64,000 nt of DNA from BJGN01 sp041159865 (GTDB taxonomy: Bacteria > Bacteroidota > Bacteroidia > Chitinophagales > Saprospiraceae): contig JBEAXK010000070.1 in NCBI GenBank assembly GCA_041159865.1, positions 62,001 to 126,000 of the forward strand, written 5' to 3'. The position numbers were made by a program, and so were the translations under genes. Below, piece after piece: positions 1-7,632 of the stretch (the stretch's first letter is position 1; each line of letters opens with the position of its first letter). The notes below the pieces were generated by a model that worked only from the letters and a program-made list of their open reading frames with translations, made no database searches and had not been told where the DNA came from.

Positions 1-82
1 GATTTGGTGGAAGTCCTGAAATTGGTTCAGGGGGTACATTCCACAAAATATGATCGAGTTGCGCTACCTTTCCAAATTCCAT
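1..82 (-). CDS. N-terminal fragment, possibly a DUF72 (YecE-like) protein
   Basis: A minus-strand reading frame starts with ATG at 82 and is still open at the left edge, giving only 27 residues beginning MEFGKVAQLDHILWNVPP. This opening resembles the N-terminus of DUF72 proteins of Bacteroidota, which have a similar MxFGKV...LPP start, but the defining domain lies outside the window. It is divergent from tpiA with about 105 bp between them. The identity is tentative; that it is a real gene start is moderately likely from the clean open frame and the divergent arrangement. Confidence 0.4.
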   Translation of the reverse strand, partial: MEFGKVAQLDHILWNVPPEPISGLPPN

Positions 83-107
83 CTAATTCATTTTGTTTTT
101 GTAAAAT

Positions 108-115
108 TAGTTTTG
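108..115 (+). promoter_or_regulatory. -7 box TAGTTTTG upstream of tpiA
   Basis: Matches the Bacteroidota primary sigma -7 consensus TAnnTTTG and lies about 72 bp before the tpiA start. No convincing -33 TTG was found at the preferred distance. Confidence 0.4.
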
Positions 116-186
116 TTTTTATATTCTTTCCCCATTACCTTCGCACATCGAAAAAAAAGTTTTATCATTTTTAAAATGTATGTTCT

Positions 187-957
187 ATGGCAAAAAGAAA
201 TAAATGGGTTGCCGGCAACTGGAAAATGAATCTCGATTATTCTGGAGCGCTAAAACTAACGAATGAACTGGTAGATCATTTACCTGCATTGAATGGGACT
301 TCTGTAACTATTTGTGTACCCTCTGTTTATCTGGATGCGCTAAAACCTATTGTCCATAAATCAGGCTTAATCAAACTGGCTGCTCAAAATTGCCATGCTG
401 ACGATAAAGGCGCTTTTACAGGTGAAATTTCTGCCGCTATGTTGAAAAGTATGGAGATTTCTCAGGTGGTTCTGGGTCATTCTGAACGCAGAGAATATTT
501 TAATGAATCAAATAAATGGCTCGGAGAAAAGGTTTCAAAAGTGCTTAGCCATGGTTTAACACCCATTTTTTGTTGTGGTGAACCTCTTTCCGTAAGAGAA
601 CAAAATAATCAGAATAGATTTGTTACCAATCAGTTGGAGGAAAGTATTTTTCATCTTGATGCAGATCAGGTTTCAAATATTGTTTTTGCTTATGAACCTA
701 TCTGGGCTATAGGTACGGGTCGTACTGCAAGTGCAGAACAGGCGCAGGAGATGCATGTAGCGATTCGTAGTTTCCTTTCAAATAAATATGGAGAAGAGGT
801 TGGTCAAAAGTTGATAATCCTTTATGGTGGAAGTGTAAATGCAGCAAATGCAGCTTCTTTATTCGCTATGCCTGATGTGGACGGTGGACTTGTTGGCGGC
901 GCCAGCTTATCATCAAAAGATTTCTTGCAGATTATTTCAGCAGCAGCAAATTGCTGA
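187..957 (+). CDS. tpiA: Triosephosphate isomerase
   Basis: Interconverts dihydroxyacetone phosphate and glyceraldehyde 3-phosphate in cytoplasmic glycolysis and gluconeogenesis. The 256-residue protein has the usual family length. Active-site residues are all visible: Asn11 and Lys13 in AGNWKMN, His98 in VLGHSERR, Glu170 in AYEPIWAIGTG, and the phosphate-binding YGGSV and GGLVGGASL segments near the C-terminus. It starts with ATG; no Shine-Dalgarno is seen, as is normal in Bacteroidota. The gene is followed by a weak AT-only hairpin and then by a regulator with its own promoter, so it is probably monocistronic. Confidence 0.97.
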   Translation: MAKRNKWVAGNWKMNLDYSGALKLTNELVDHLPALNGTSVTICVPSVYLDALKPIVHKSGLIKLAAQNCHADDKGAFTGEISAAMLKSMEISQVVLGHSERREYFNESNKWLGEKVSKVLSHGLTPIFCCGEPLSVREQNNQNRFVTNQLEESIFHLDADQVSNIVFAYEPIWAIGTGRTASAEQAQEMHVAIRSFLSNKYGEEVGQKLIILYGGSVNAANAASLFAMPDVDGGLVGGASLSSKDFLQIISAAANC

Positions 958-959
958 GG

Positions 960-989
960 ATTTACATATAATTTTATTTTAATGTAAAT
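960..989 (+). terminator. Weak AT hairpin after tpiA
   Basis: The arms ATTTACAT (960-967) and ATGTAAAT (982-989) pair perfectly just after the tpiA stop. There is no G+C-rich stem and no clean T-run, so this is only a possible terminator. Confidence 0.3.
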
Positions 990-1005
990 TATGTTGATAA
1001 ATAGG

Positions 1006-1035
1006 TTTGAATAGTTGATAAATAATTTATATTTG
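1006..1035 (+). promoter_or_regulatory. Promoter of the repressor-like gene
   Basis: A -7 box TATATTTG (1028-1035) is preceded by TTTG (1006-1009) with an 18-bp gap, close to the Bacteroidota TTG/TAnnTTTG layout. The coding start follows 22 bp downstream. Confidence 0.5.
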
Positions 1036-1057
1036 TGTAGGAAAATGGGAAAACTAC

Positions 1058-1843
1058 ATGAATACAATTGTAACCAACAGGTTCATCTTATGTCACGATG
1101 AATTAAAACGACTTAGAAAGGTACGTTCAAGCAGACAATTTGCTCTGTCTTTAGATTACCTTCCACAGTCGCTAAGTGAAATATTGAAGGGTAGAAGAGA
1201 TGTTACCCTGGAGCTTCTTAGGAAGGGGGTTGAGAAATATGCTATGAATCCAGTCTATTTATTAACTGGAAAAGGTAGTTTTTTTTCTGAACTGGATAGT
1301 TACCAATCTGAAAAGAAGGCAGATACAGATCTTTCTTCCAGTGTTATTTATTTAGTTCCTCATTTACTGGGTAAAAAATATGCGTCTGAACGAAGGAATG
1401 ATCTATTTTTATCTTCATTGGAAAATATAAAACTTCCTGGAATTAATTCATTGGGTATAAAATTACGCGCTTTTGAAATTCAATCAGAAAAATGGTATCC
1501 TTCCTTTTTGCCCGGTGATATTTTAATTTCTGAAAAAATAGATCCCACAAATGGTGTTAAAACCATTTCTAATGATAAAGTTTATGTAATAGTAACAAAA
1601 AATGGTGTTCGGGTTAATAAAATTGATTTACATTCCATAACTAAAGGTGTACTTACGCTCTATTTTGAGAATAAAAAAGAAAAAAGTTTTGAGTTGAAAT
1701 TATCGGAAATGTTAGAACTTTGGGAGGTTAAATTAAAAATTACCCGGAATGTGGAAAATGAAAATATAACTTTAAATTCTTTATTGTCTGAAATTAAGGA
1801 TATCAGACAATTACTTTATAGTTCTGCGAATACATTAGTTTAG
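1058..1843 (+). CDS. XRE-type regulator with S24 (LexA/CI-like) C-terminal domain
   Basis: A 261-residue putative DNA-binding regulator. Residues about 10-70 form a helix-turn-helix region (a helix beginning ELKRLR, then SLSEILKGRRDVTLELL) followed by NPVYLLTGKG, the usual linker of such phage-repressor-like proteins. Residues about 135-215 look like an S24 fold, with WYPSFLPGD at 146-154 matching the family's MEPT..GD segment. The position of the catalytic Ser is Lys145 and the position of the catalytic Lys appears to be Asn187, so self-cleavage is not expected. The C-terminus (about 230-261) is predicted helical. There is no phage gene nearby, so this is more likely a housekeeping regulator of unknown targets. 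It is followed after 9 bp by a small gene that is probably co-transcribed. Confidence 0.75.
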   Translation: MNTIVTNRFILCHDELKRLRKVRSSRQFALSLDYLPQSLSEILKGRRDVTLELLRKGVEKYAMNPVYLLTGKGSFFSELDSYQSEKKADTDLSSSVIYLVPHLLGKKYASERRNDLFLSSLENIKLPGINSLGIKLRAFEIQSEKWYPSFLPGDILISEKIDPTNGVKTISNDKVYVIVTKNGVRVNKIDLHSITKGVLTLYFENKKEKSFELKLSEMLELWEVKLKITRNVENENITLNSLLSEIKDIRQLLYSSANTLV

Positions 1844-1852
1844 TTACAAAGA

Positions 1853-2089
1853 ATGGCAAAAAAAAAGCACAATAATATTCTTGTTAACCTTCATTTCTTT
1901 GATTTTGAAGGTGGTTTTTGGGGAATGGTTGATGAAGATGGGAATAAATGGTTGCCTTTGAACTTATCCGATTTCTGGATGTCCCAAGGTAGTATTAAGG
2001 TGCTGGTCTCATTTACAATGAATGAAAACCTTGTTTCGTTGGTAAATTGGGGAACTCCGGTGGTAATAACCGAAATTACGAATGGCTGA
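1853..2089 (+). CDS. Small conserved protein with EGGFWG motif
   Basis: A 78-residue, probably cytoplasmic protein with no signal peptide or membrane segment. The core VNLHFFDFEGGFWGMVDEDG followed by WLPLNL and a later NWGTPVVITEI recalls small beta-rich proteins common in Bacteroidota with the pattern EGGFWGI...D.G..Y.P.NLP. I know of no assigned function. It sits 9 bp behind the repressor-like gene. Its last 14 bp overlap the end of the convergent biotin carboxylase gene. Confidence 0.65.
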   Translation: MAKKKHNNILVNLHFFDFEGGFWGMVDEDGNKWLPLNLSDFWMSQGSIKVLVSFTMNENLVSLVNWGTPVVITEITNG

Positions 2090-3518
2090 TTTTTACTTTT
2101 GCCTTTTCTTCTAAAAATAAAGCAAGGGCAATTTTTCCGGCAAGCATTGCATCTTTTTCATCATACCGAAGGATATCTTCCGCTCTAAAATAGTTCTCTA
2201 TAAAGTGGGTGTCAAAATCTCCCAATATAAATTTAGGGTGTTCACACACAAATTTTCCAAATGGTAGGGTAGTTTCAATACCTGTTATTTCAAATCTCTT
2301 AATTGCCTCGAGCAGATTTCTGATAGCATCTTGCCTGTTTATACCATAAGCGATTAACTTTCCTACGAGTGGATCATAGTAGATGGATACTTCCATCCCT
2401 TTTGTAAATGCATCATCCAAGCGTATATTTTCCATCTTAGGAGGACCATATTGGGTTAATATTCCTGTACTTGGAAGAAACTGGTTAAACGGGTCTTCCG
2501 CACAAATTCTAAGTTCAATGGCATGACCTTTTCTTTTTATTTCTTCTTGTGAAAACGGTAATTTTTCCCCTTCGGCAACAGCAATTTGAAGGGCTACTAA
2601 ATCAAGTCCTGTAATTAATTCAGTTACAGGGTGTTCCACTTGTAATCTTGTGTTCATTTCCAGGAAATAAAATTGATGATTTTCATCAAAAATAAACTCC
2701 ACAGTTCCCGCTCCCCGGTAATCGCAACTTCTCGCTACCTGTACAGCCGCATTTCCCATTTTATTCCTTAATTCTTCAGAGAGAACAGCACTGGGAGCCT
2801 CCTCTATAAGTTTTTGGTGTCTTCTTTGAATACTGCATTCTCTCTCAAAAAGATGAACAATGTTGCCATGATGATCCGCCAAGATTTGAAATTCTATATG
2901 ACGAGGAGAGGAAACGTATTTTTCTACAAAAACGGAGTCATCACCGAACGATGCCTTTGCTTCACTTTGAGCTCTTTGCATCTGACTTTCAAGTTCATCG
3001 GCATGCATCACCTTTCTCATGCCTTTGCCGCCTCCGCCTGCTGCAGCTTTAATAAGAATGGGATAGCCGATTTCAATGGCTATTTCTCTGGCTTGTTCAA
3101 TCGTTGTAAGTTTATTTTTATTTCCGGGAACTAAAGGTACGCCTTGTTTTCTGACCGTCTCTCTGGCTGCAATCTTATTCCCCATTAAATCGATAGTTTC
3201 TGCGGAAGGACCAATAAAGGTGATGCCAGCTTCTGCTACTTTCAATGCAAAATCAGCATTCTCACTTAAAAATCCATAACCTGGATGAATTCCATCCACA
3301 CCTGCTTTTAAAGCAGTTTCAATAATTAAATCACCTTTTAAATAAGAAGAAGATGATTGGGCAGGACCGATACAATAGGCTTCATCTGCAAATTGAACGT
3401 GCAAACTGTTTATATCTGCCTCTGAGTAAACAGCCACTGCTTTCTTACCCAGTTTTTTTATGGTTCTCATTATCCTTAAGGCTATTTCTCCCCGGTTAGC
3501 TACTAATATTTTTTCCAT
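2076..3518 (-). CDS. accC: Biotin carboxylase subunit of an acyl-CoA carboxylase
   Basis: ATP-dependent carboxylation of a biotin carrier protein, the first half-reaction of acetyl- or propionyl-CoA carboxylase. The 480-residue protein has the biotin carboxylase N domain (start KILVANRGEIALRI), an ATP-grasp domain with glycine loop GGGGKGM at 161-167 and the EMNTRLQVEHPVTE catalytic stretch around 287-300, then the C-terminal domain with ELRICAEDP. No biotin carrier (accB) or carboxyltransferase gene is adjacent, unlike the usual accBC pair, so whether it serves acetyl-CoA or propionyl/methylcrotonyl-CoA carboxylase cannot be decided here. It starts with ATG at 3518. The gene is divergent from the copper ATPase. 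Confidence 0.9.
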   Translation of the reverse strand: MEKILVANRGEIALRIMRTIKKLGKKAVAVYSEADINSLHVQFADEAYCIGPAQSSSSYLKGDLIIETALKAGVDGIHPGYGFLSENADFALKVAEAGITFIGPSAETIDLMGNKIAARETVRKQGVPLVPGNKNKLTTIEQAREIAIEIGYPILIKAAAGGGGKGMRKVMHADELESQMQRAQSEAKASFGDDSVFVEKYVSSPRHIEFQILADHHGNIVHLFERECSIQRRHQKLIEEAPSAVLSEELRNKMGNAAVQVARSCDYRGAGTVEFIFDENHQFYFLEMNTRLQVEHPVTELITGLDLVALQIAVAEGEKLPFSQEEIKRKGHAIELRICAEDPFNQFLPSTGILTQYGPPKMENIRLDDAFTKGMEVSIYYDPLVGKLIAYGINRQDAIRNLLEAIKRFEITGIETTLPFGKFVCEHPKFILGDFDTHFIENYFRAEDILRYDEKDAMLAGKIALALFLEEKAKVKISHS

Positions 3519-3536
3519 TTTTATTGCTTATGCCCT

Positions 3537-3544
3537 CAAATATA
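3537..3544 (-). promoter_or_regulatory. -7 box TATATTTG of the biotin carboxylase gene
   Basis: On the minus strand this matches TAnnTTTG exactly and lies about 19 bp before the ATG, implying a very short 5' leader. Confidence 0.45.
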
Positions 3545-3633
3545 AAGGATTTGTACCCTATTTTTATTAATTTTATACTTTACTATCGGTCAACCATAAA
3601 ATAAGATTAATTGTTTTAAACAAAAAAATAGCT

Positions 3634-5742
3634 TTGGATCCAAAATGTATTGAATTGAAAATTGGGGGGATGGATTGTGCTCAATGTGCAGTGGGAATCT
3701 CCCGGTTTCTCGAAAAAAAAGGGTTAGACGAAGTTCATGTTGATTTTCAGACAGGGGAAGTTCAATTTATTATAAATAATGAGAATACCTCTTTAGAGGA
3801 AATTAAAAGGGGGATTCAAAAGTTAGGGTACACCGTTAAGAAAGACGTTTCAAATAGGTTAACAGACGCTTCTGTCAAATTATGGGTTAGTTTATTTTTT
3901 ACGGCTCCTTTGCTACTTTTTCATGTTTTTATGGCATTTGGGATACACTATCCTTTTATGCATAATATCTGGATTTCCTTTTTTCTTGCTTTACCTGCTA
4001 TGATTATAGGATTAATCCACTTTGGAAATTCTGCATTTCAATCGCTGAAATTAGGAGTTCCCAATATGGATGTTCTCATTTTTACAGGAGGTGCTGCTGC
4101 AACCATTTATAGCATGGTGGGTCTGGTTATCAAGGATCAGAATCTTAACTTTTTTGAAACAGCTGCAGGTATTTTTACCCTTGTTTTGCTGGGAAACTGG
4201 TTGGAGAAAAAAGCAGTAAATCAAACTACTTCTGCCATAAAAGATCTAGCAAATCTGCAGAAAGTAACTGCAAGAAGGCAAAATGCAGAGGGTAGAATCG
4301 AAGATATTGAATCTTCGCAAATCAAATTAAAAGATAATCTGCTTGTTTCGATAGGTGAAATTATTCCAGCCGACCTCTATATTACATCAGGTGAGGCTAT
4401 GATAGATGAATCTTTAATTACCGGGGAATCTATGCCTGTATTGAAGAAAGCAGGTGATTTAGCTATTGGTGGTACCCGATTATTTGATGGTAATATTTTG
4501 GGTGAGGTCAAAGCAAAAGGAAAAGAGGCTGTTGTTGGCAATATGATTGCCTTAGTAAAAATGGCGAGAAATGATAAACCAGCACTTCAACGTTTTGCTG
4601 ATAAAATAAGTGCCATTTTTGTGCCAGTAGTCTTACTCTTATCCTTTTCTACCTTTATTTTTACTCATTTTCTTTTCGATTATTCTTACCAGGATTCTTT
4701 ATTGAGAGCTATTGCCGTTTTAGTTATTTCTTGTCCTTGTGCCCTGGGTCTTGCAACTCCAACGGCAGTTATGGTTGGAGTGGGGCGATTGGCTAAAAAT
4801 GGGGTAATAATCAAGGGAGGATCAACTCTTGAAGCCTTAGGTAAGTTGAAAACAATTGTTTTCGATAAAACAGGTACTCTGACAACAGGTGAGTTTACAA
4901 TTTCAGAACCTATGTTCACGCCTTCTGATGACGTTATTTATGTTAAAACAGTTTGTTACGAATTAGAAAAAATTTCTTCCCATCCTATTGCAAATTCTAT
5001 TCTAAATACTTTCGAACCCGTTTTGAACCCTTCTTTATTGCCCATCTTCACAAATATCTGGGAGGAAAAAGGAAAAGGCATACATGCTAAAGACTCTGAG
5101 GGAAATCTTTTTTATCTGGGTAACTGGCAACATAATCAATTAGATAAACCAGAGGGGGATCTTTTCCTTTTTGTAAATGATGAAATAAAAGCTGCTTTTC
5201 TTATTTCTGATAAAGTAAGAAATGAAGCAGAAACTACGATACAAGGGTTGAAAAAAAGAAATTTGGATACCTGTCTGCTTTCTGGCGATAACGAAATTAA
5301 AACAAAGAAAGTAGCCAATGATTTAGGAATTGATCATTGTTTTTTCAAAAAATCACCTGAAGAAAAATTAGAAATCATTTCCAGGTTTTCTGATAAAAAT
5401 GCCACAGCGATGATTGGTGATGGAGTAAATGATGCGCCCGCCCTGAGCCGCGCCACTGTTGGTATTTCAATAAGTAATGCTTCTCAGATGGCCGTCCAAT
5501 CTGCACAGGTGATATTAATGAACGGTAATCTGACAAAGTTATTAGTCGCCCTCGATATTTCTAAATTGACAGTTAAAACGCTGAAAAGTAGTATATTCTG
5601 GGCATTTTCCTATAATATTGTAGCTATTCCATTGGCCATAGGTGGTTTCCTTAATCCAACATGGGGTGCCCTTTTCATGGCTTTTTCAGATTTAATTGTT
5701 ATTGGAAATGCCCTTTTTCTTAATTATAGAAAACTTTATTAA
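3634..5742 (+). CDS. Heavy-metal P1B-type ATPase, copper-like
   Basis: Inner-membrane ATP-driven metal efflux pump, probably for Cu(I). The 702-residue protein has an N-terminal heavy-metal-associated domain with CAQC at 15-18, transmembrane helices from about 83, an actuator-loop TGES at 263-266, the ion-binding CPC at 367-369, the phosphorylation Asp411 in DKTGTLTTG, an SSHPIA motif in the nucleotide-binding domain, and the hinge MIGDGVNDAPAL. Tyr660-Asn661 matches the copper-type TM7 motif. In TM8 the copper motif MxxSS reads M682-A-F-S685-D686, so the second Ser is Asp. No in-frame ATG precedes the domain, and TTG at 3634 is the best start. No copper chaperone or regulator lies beside it. 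Confidence 0.92.
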   Translation: MDPKCIELKIGGMDCAQCAVGISRFLEKKGLDEVHVDFQTGEVQFIINNENTSLEEIKRGIQKLGYTVKKDVSNRLTDASVKLWVSLFFTAPLLLFHVFMAFGIHYPFMHNIWISFFLALPAMIIGLIHFGNSAFQSLKLGVPNMDVLIFTGGAAATIYSMVGLVIKDQNLNFFETAAGIFTLVLLGNWLEKKAVNQTTSAIKDLANLQKVTARRQNAEGRIEDIESSQIKLKDNLLVSIGEIIPADLYITSGEAMIDESLITGESMPVLKKAGDLAIGGTRLFDGNILGEVKAKGKEAVVGNMIALVKMARNDKPALQRFADKISAIFVPVVLLLSFSTFIFTHFLFDYSYQDSLLRAIAVLVISCPCALGLATPTAVMVGVGRLAKNGVIIKGGSTLEALGKLKTIVFDKTGTLTTGEFTISEPMFTPSDDVIYVKTVCYELEKISSHPIANSILNTFEPVLNPSLLPIFTNIWEEKGKGIHAKDSEGNLFYLGNWQHNQLDKPEGDLFLFVNDEIKAAFLISDKVRNEAETTIQGLKKRNLDTCLLSGDNEIKTKKVANDLGIDHCFFKKSPEEKLEIISRFSDKNATAMIGDGVNDAPALSRATVGISISNASQMAVQSAQVILMNGNLTKLLVALDISKLTVKTLKSSIFWAFSYNIVAIPLAIGGFLNPTWGALFMAFSDLIVIGNALFLNYRKLY

Positions 5743-5787
5743 ACCTCTGTCTTCCTTTTATTGTTGCCTTATAAAATTTAAACAATT

Positions 5788-6741
5788 ATGATTAGGCACC
5801 AATTATCGAGTATTTTAATCTACTTTTTTATTGTAATGTTCATGCTTTCTTCTTGTGAAGAACCATTCGTTCCGGAAAATTTACAGCAGCAACCTCAAAT
5901 TGTGGTGGAAGGATTTATTGAAGCAGGTGATGGAGCAAATCCAGCCTATTTAGTGATGACAAAAACGCTTCCTTTTTTATCAAATATATCATCCGAAACC
6001 TTAAATAATAATTACATCTCAGGTGCAAAAGTTACTCTTTCTGATGGCTCAAAAACAATTAATCTGACAGAACTTTGTTTCAAAGACCTGCCACCTGCGC
6101 TAAAAACAGAGGCCGCAAAAATTTTAGGATTTAAAGTTGCCGATAATGCTTTTATCCCTAATGTTTGTTTTTATGCAGACTTGAATGTTGCGATGCCAGG
6201 ACAAGCGGGTAAAACTTATCAAATTGAAATTCTAACTGAGGGTAAAAAAATTACAGCGTCTACTACAATTCCAATGCCTGTTTCTCTCGATTCCCTCAGG
6301 TTTATTCCAAATGCAGGTGCTAATCAAGATTCATTTTTATTGTTAACTTCTAAACTTGCTGATCCAAAAAACCAGCAAAATTTTTATAGATATCAAGTTA
6401 AAATGGGAGATGGCCCTTTTATTACTCCCGGAGGAGGTTCTCTTTTTGATGACAGATTGTTCAATGGACAAAATTTTAGATTAAATCTGCCTCGGCCTGG
6501 AGGCGATGGGGAATCATTTAATATAACTACCTTTGGCCTTTATCCTGTAGGAAAGGAAACCACGGTTCGTTGGGTAAACATGGATCAGTCTTTATTTGAT
6601 TTTTGGAATACCTTGGAATTTAGTATCAATAACCAAGGGCCTTTTTCAACCTATACAAGAGTAAAAACAAATGTGAAGGGTGCTTTAGGAGTCTGGGGAG
6701 GCTTGTACGCAAAAAATTATAAACTAATTGTTAAAAAATAA
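5788..6741 (+). CDS. DUF4249 family outer-membrane lipoprotein
   Basis: A 317-residue protein with a lipoprotein signal peptide: hydrophobic residues 8-20 and lipobox LSSC with lipidated Cys23. The following sequence (PQIVVEGFIEAGDGANPAYLVMTKTLPF and later ISGAKVTLSDG) fits DUF4249, a beta-rich family frequent in Bacteroidota and often linked to TonB-dependent receptors. No receptor gene is nearby here. The function is unknown; the location is inferred to be the periplasmic or outer surface of the outer membrane. It is 45 bp downstream of the ATPase gene and 13 bp before gldC. Confidence 0.8.
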   Translation: MIRHQLSSILIYFFIVMFMLSSCEEPFVPENLQQQPQIVVEGFIEAGDGANPAYLVMTKTLPFLSNISSETLNNNYISGAKVTLSDGSKTINLTELCFKDLPPALKTEAAKILGFKVADNAFIPNVCFYADLNVAMPGQAGKTYQIEILTEGKKITASTTIPMPVSLDSLRFIPNAGANQDSFLLLTSKLADPKNQQNFYRYQVKMGDGPFITPGGGSLFDDRLFNGQNFRLNLPRPGGDGESFNITTFGLYPVGKETTVRWVNMDQSLFDFWNTLEFSINNQGPFSTYTRVKTNVKGALGVWGGLYAKNYKLIVKK

Positions 6742-6754
6742 ATTCTATCTGAAA

Positions 6755-7117
6755 ATGGAAAATCCAAAGGTAGTGCATACCAATGAAATCAGTATTAAGG
6801 TTGGACTAGATGAGAATAAAGTACCCGTTGATATATTATGGACAGCTGACAAAAATGATGGGTCAAAAGAACATCAAACATGTAAGGCTATTTTATTGTC
6901 TCTTTTTGATGGGGTTCACCAAGAAACACTTAAAATAGATTTGTGGACTAAAGATATGATGGTCAGCGAGATGGATCGCTTTATGTTCCAAACCCTCAGA
7001 GCACTTTCTGAAACTTATTTTAAAGCTTCGCAAAATGCTGCTCTTGCTAACGAAATGCAACGCTTTGTACAATATTTTGGCGAAAAAACGGAGGTTATAA
7101 CACCAGAAAAACCATAA
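6755..7117 (+). CDS. gldC: Gliding motility protein GldC
   Basis: A 120-residue protein matching GldC of gliding Bacteroidota in length and pattern: NEISIKVGLDENKVPVDILW, ETLKIDLWTKDMMVSEMDRF, and a C-terminal helix ending MQRFVQYFGEK. GldC is a small cytoplasmic protein that accompanies the gliding/T9SS machinery; its biochemical role is not settled. I chose ATG at 6755, which gives a family-like N-terminus. A TTG at 6728 would add nine unlikely residues overlapping the lipoprotein gene. It is probably co-transcribed with the lipoprotein gene. No other gld gene is adjacent. Confidence 0.88.
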   Translation: MENPKVVHTNEISIKVGLDENKVPVDILWTADKNDGSKEHQTCKAILLSLFDGVHQETLKIDLWTKDMMVSEMDRFMFQTLRALSETYFKASQNAALANEMQRFVQYFGEKTEVITPEKP

Positions 7118-7144
7118 TTCATTATTCTTTTTCGGAATATTAAT

Positions 7145-7152
7145 TATCTTTG
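7145..7152 (+). promoter_or_regulatory. -7 box TATCTTTG of the SRP RNA gene
   Basis: A perfect TAnnTTTG box ending 7 bp before the first base of the SRP RNA stem. This is the correct distance for transcription to start at the stem and supports the RNA call. Confidence 0.65.
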
Positions 7153-7158
7153 CTCTCC

Positions 7159-7247
7159 GGTGGGCGCACTTGGTGCAGCTCCTTCTAATCCCCCAGGGTG
7201 GAAACGCAGCAAGGGTACGAAGTTGAGCGCTCGTTGTGTTGCTCACC
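7159..7247 (+). ncRNA. ffs: Signal recognition particle RNA (4.5S-type)
   Basis: A compact bacterial SRP RNA of about 89 nt. The 5' strand from 7159 (GGTGGGCGCAC) pairs with the 3' strand ending at 7247 (GTGTTGCTCACC) with one bulge. The apical region holds the conserved Ffh-binding domain, CAGGGTGGAAACGCAGCAAGGG at about 7194-7215, which keeps the GGAA and AGCA elements of the symmetric and asymmetric loops. A T-run follows the stem (7251-7256) and probably ends transcription. A -7 box sits at the right distance upstream. It lies directly after gldC and works with Ffh and FtsY in co-translational membrane targeting. Confidence 0.9.
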
Positions 7248-7429
7248 TTATTTTTTCTCCTCTCCTTCTCCATAAGAGATTATAGTTTCATCTTAACGAT
7301 TACTGTTTAACACTATTTTGCAAATAATTTTATTTGTATAAGATATTGATTACTAAAATTTTATGTATAATGTAATCAATTTATTGAAATATTTTTTTAA
7401 TATATTAATTATATATAAGGATAGATTGT

Positions 7430-7437
7430 TATATTTG
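7430..7437 (+). promoter_or_regulatory. Candidate -7 box TATATTTG for an unidentified RNA
   Basis: An exact TAnnTTTG match in an AT-rich gap. A -33 TTG at the usual distance is not evident. The nearest plus-strand gene end is the terminator at 7588-7622. Confidence 0.3.
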
Positions 7438-7442
7438 AGCTG

Positions 7443-7622
7443 TTTACAAGAATTTAGTAAAAAATTTATATCAGCGACAAAGTCAACCTCGTTAAAATAA
7501 TAGGAATTTTAAGTCGTTCTAAAGTTGATTTATTTTTTACTTTAAATTCATTCCACCGGAGAGAGGTTATCTAACATACCATTTAGTGGGACAAGGAGTC
7601 TGATTCTTGTCCCTTTTTTTTT
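7443..7622 (+). ncRNA. Candidate structured non-coding RNA, possibly 6S-like
   Basis: About 180 nt between a -7 box and a strong plus-strand terminator, with no open reading frame and with the next gene on the opposite strand. The 5' end ACAAGAAT (7446-7453) can pair with ATTCTTGT (7603-7610) near the 3' end. Inside, GTCAAC and GTTGAT can pair around a TTAAAAT/ATTTTAA hairpin, making a rod-like fold. A closed rod of this size recalls 6S RNA, but I cannot recognise a 6S sequence signature, so the class is unproven. The stretch 7260-7429 before it is AT-rich and shows nothing else. Confidence 0.35.
7588..7622 (+). terminator. Strong intrinsic terminator
   Basis: GGGACAAG (7588-7595) pairs perfectly with CTTGTCCC (7606-7613), followed by nine T. 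It works for plus-strand transcription only, so something other than the downstream minus-strand gene ends here. Confidence 0.85.
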
Positions 7623-7632
7623 GAAAGTTATT

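Noticed and set aside
2814..3279. Plus-strand open frames inside the biotin carboxylase gene
   Set aside because: They are antisense shadows of a strongly conserved coding sequence.
6893..7273. Minus-strand open frame across gldC and the SRP RNA
   Set aside because: It is antisense to a clear gldC and a structured RNA, and its protein has no plausible features.
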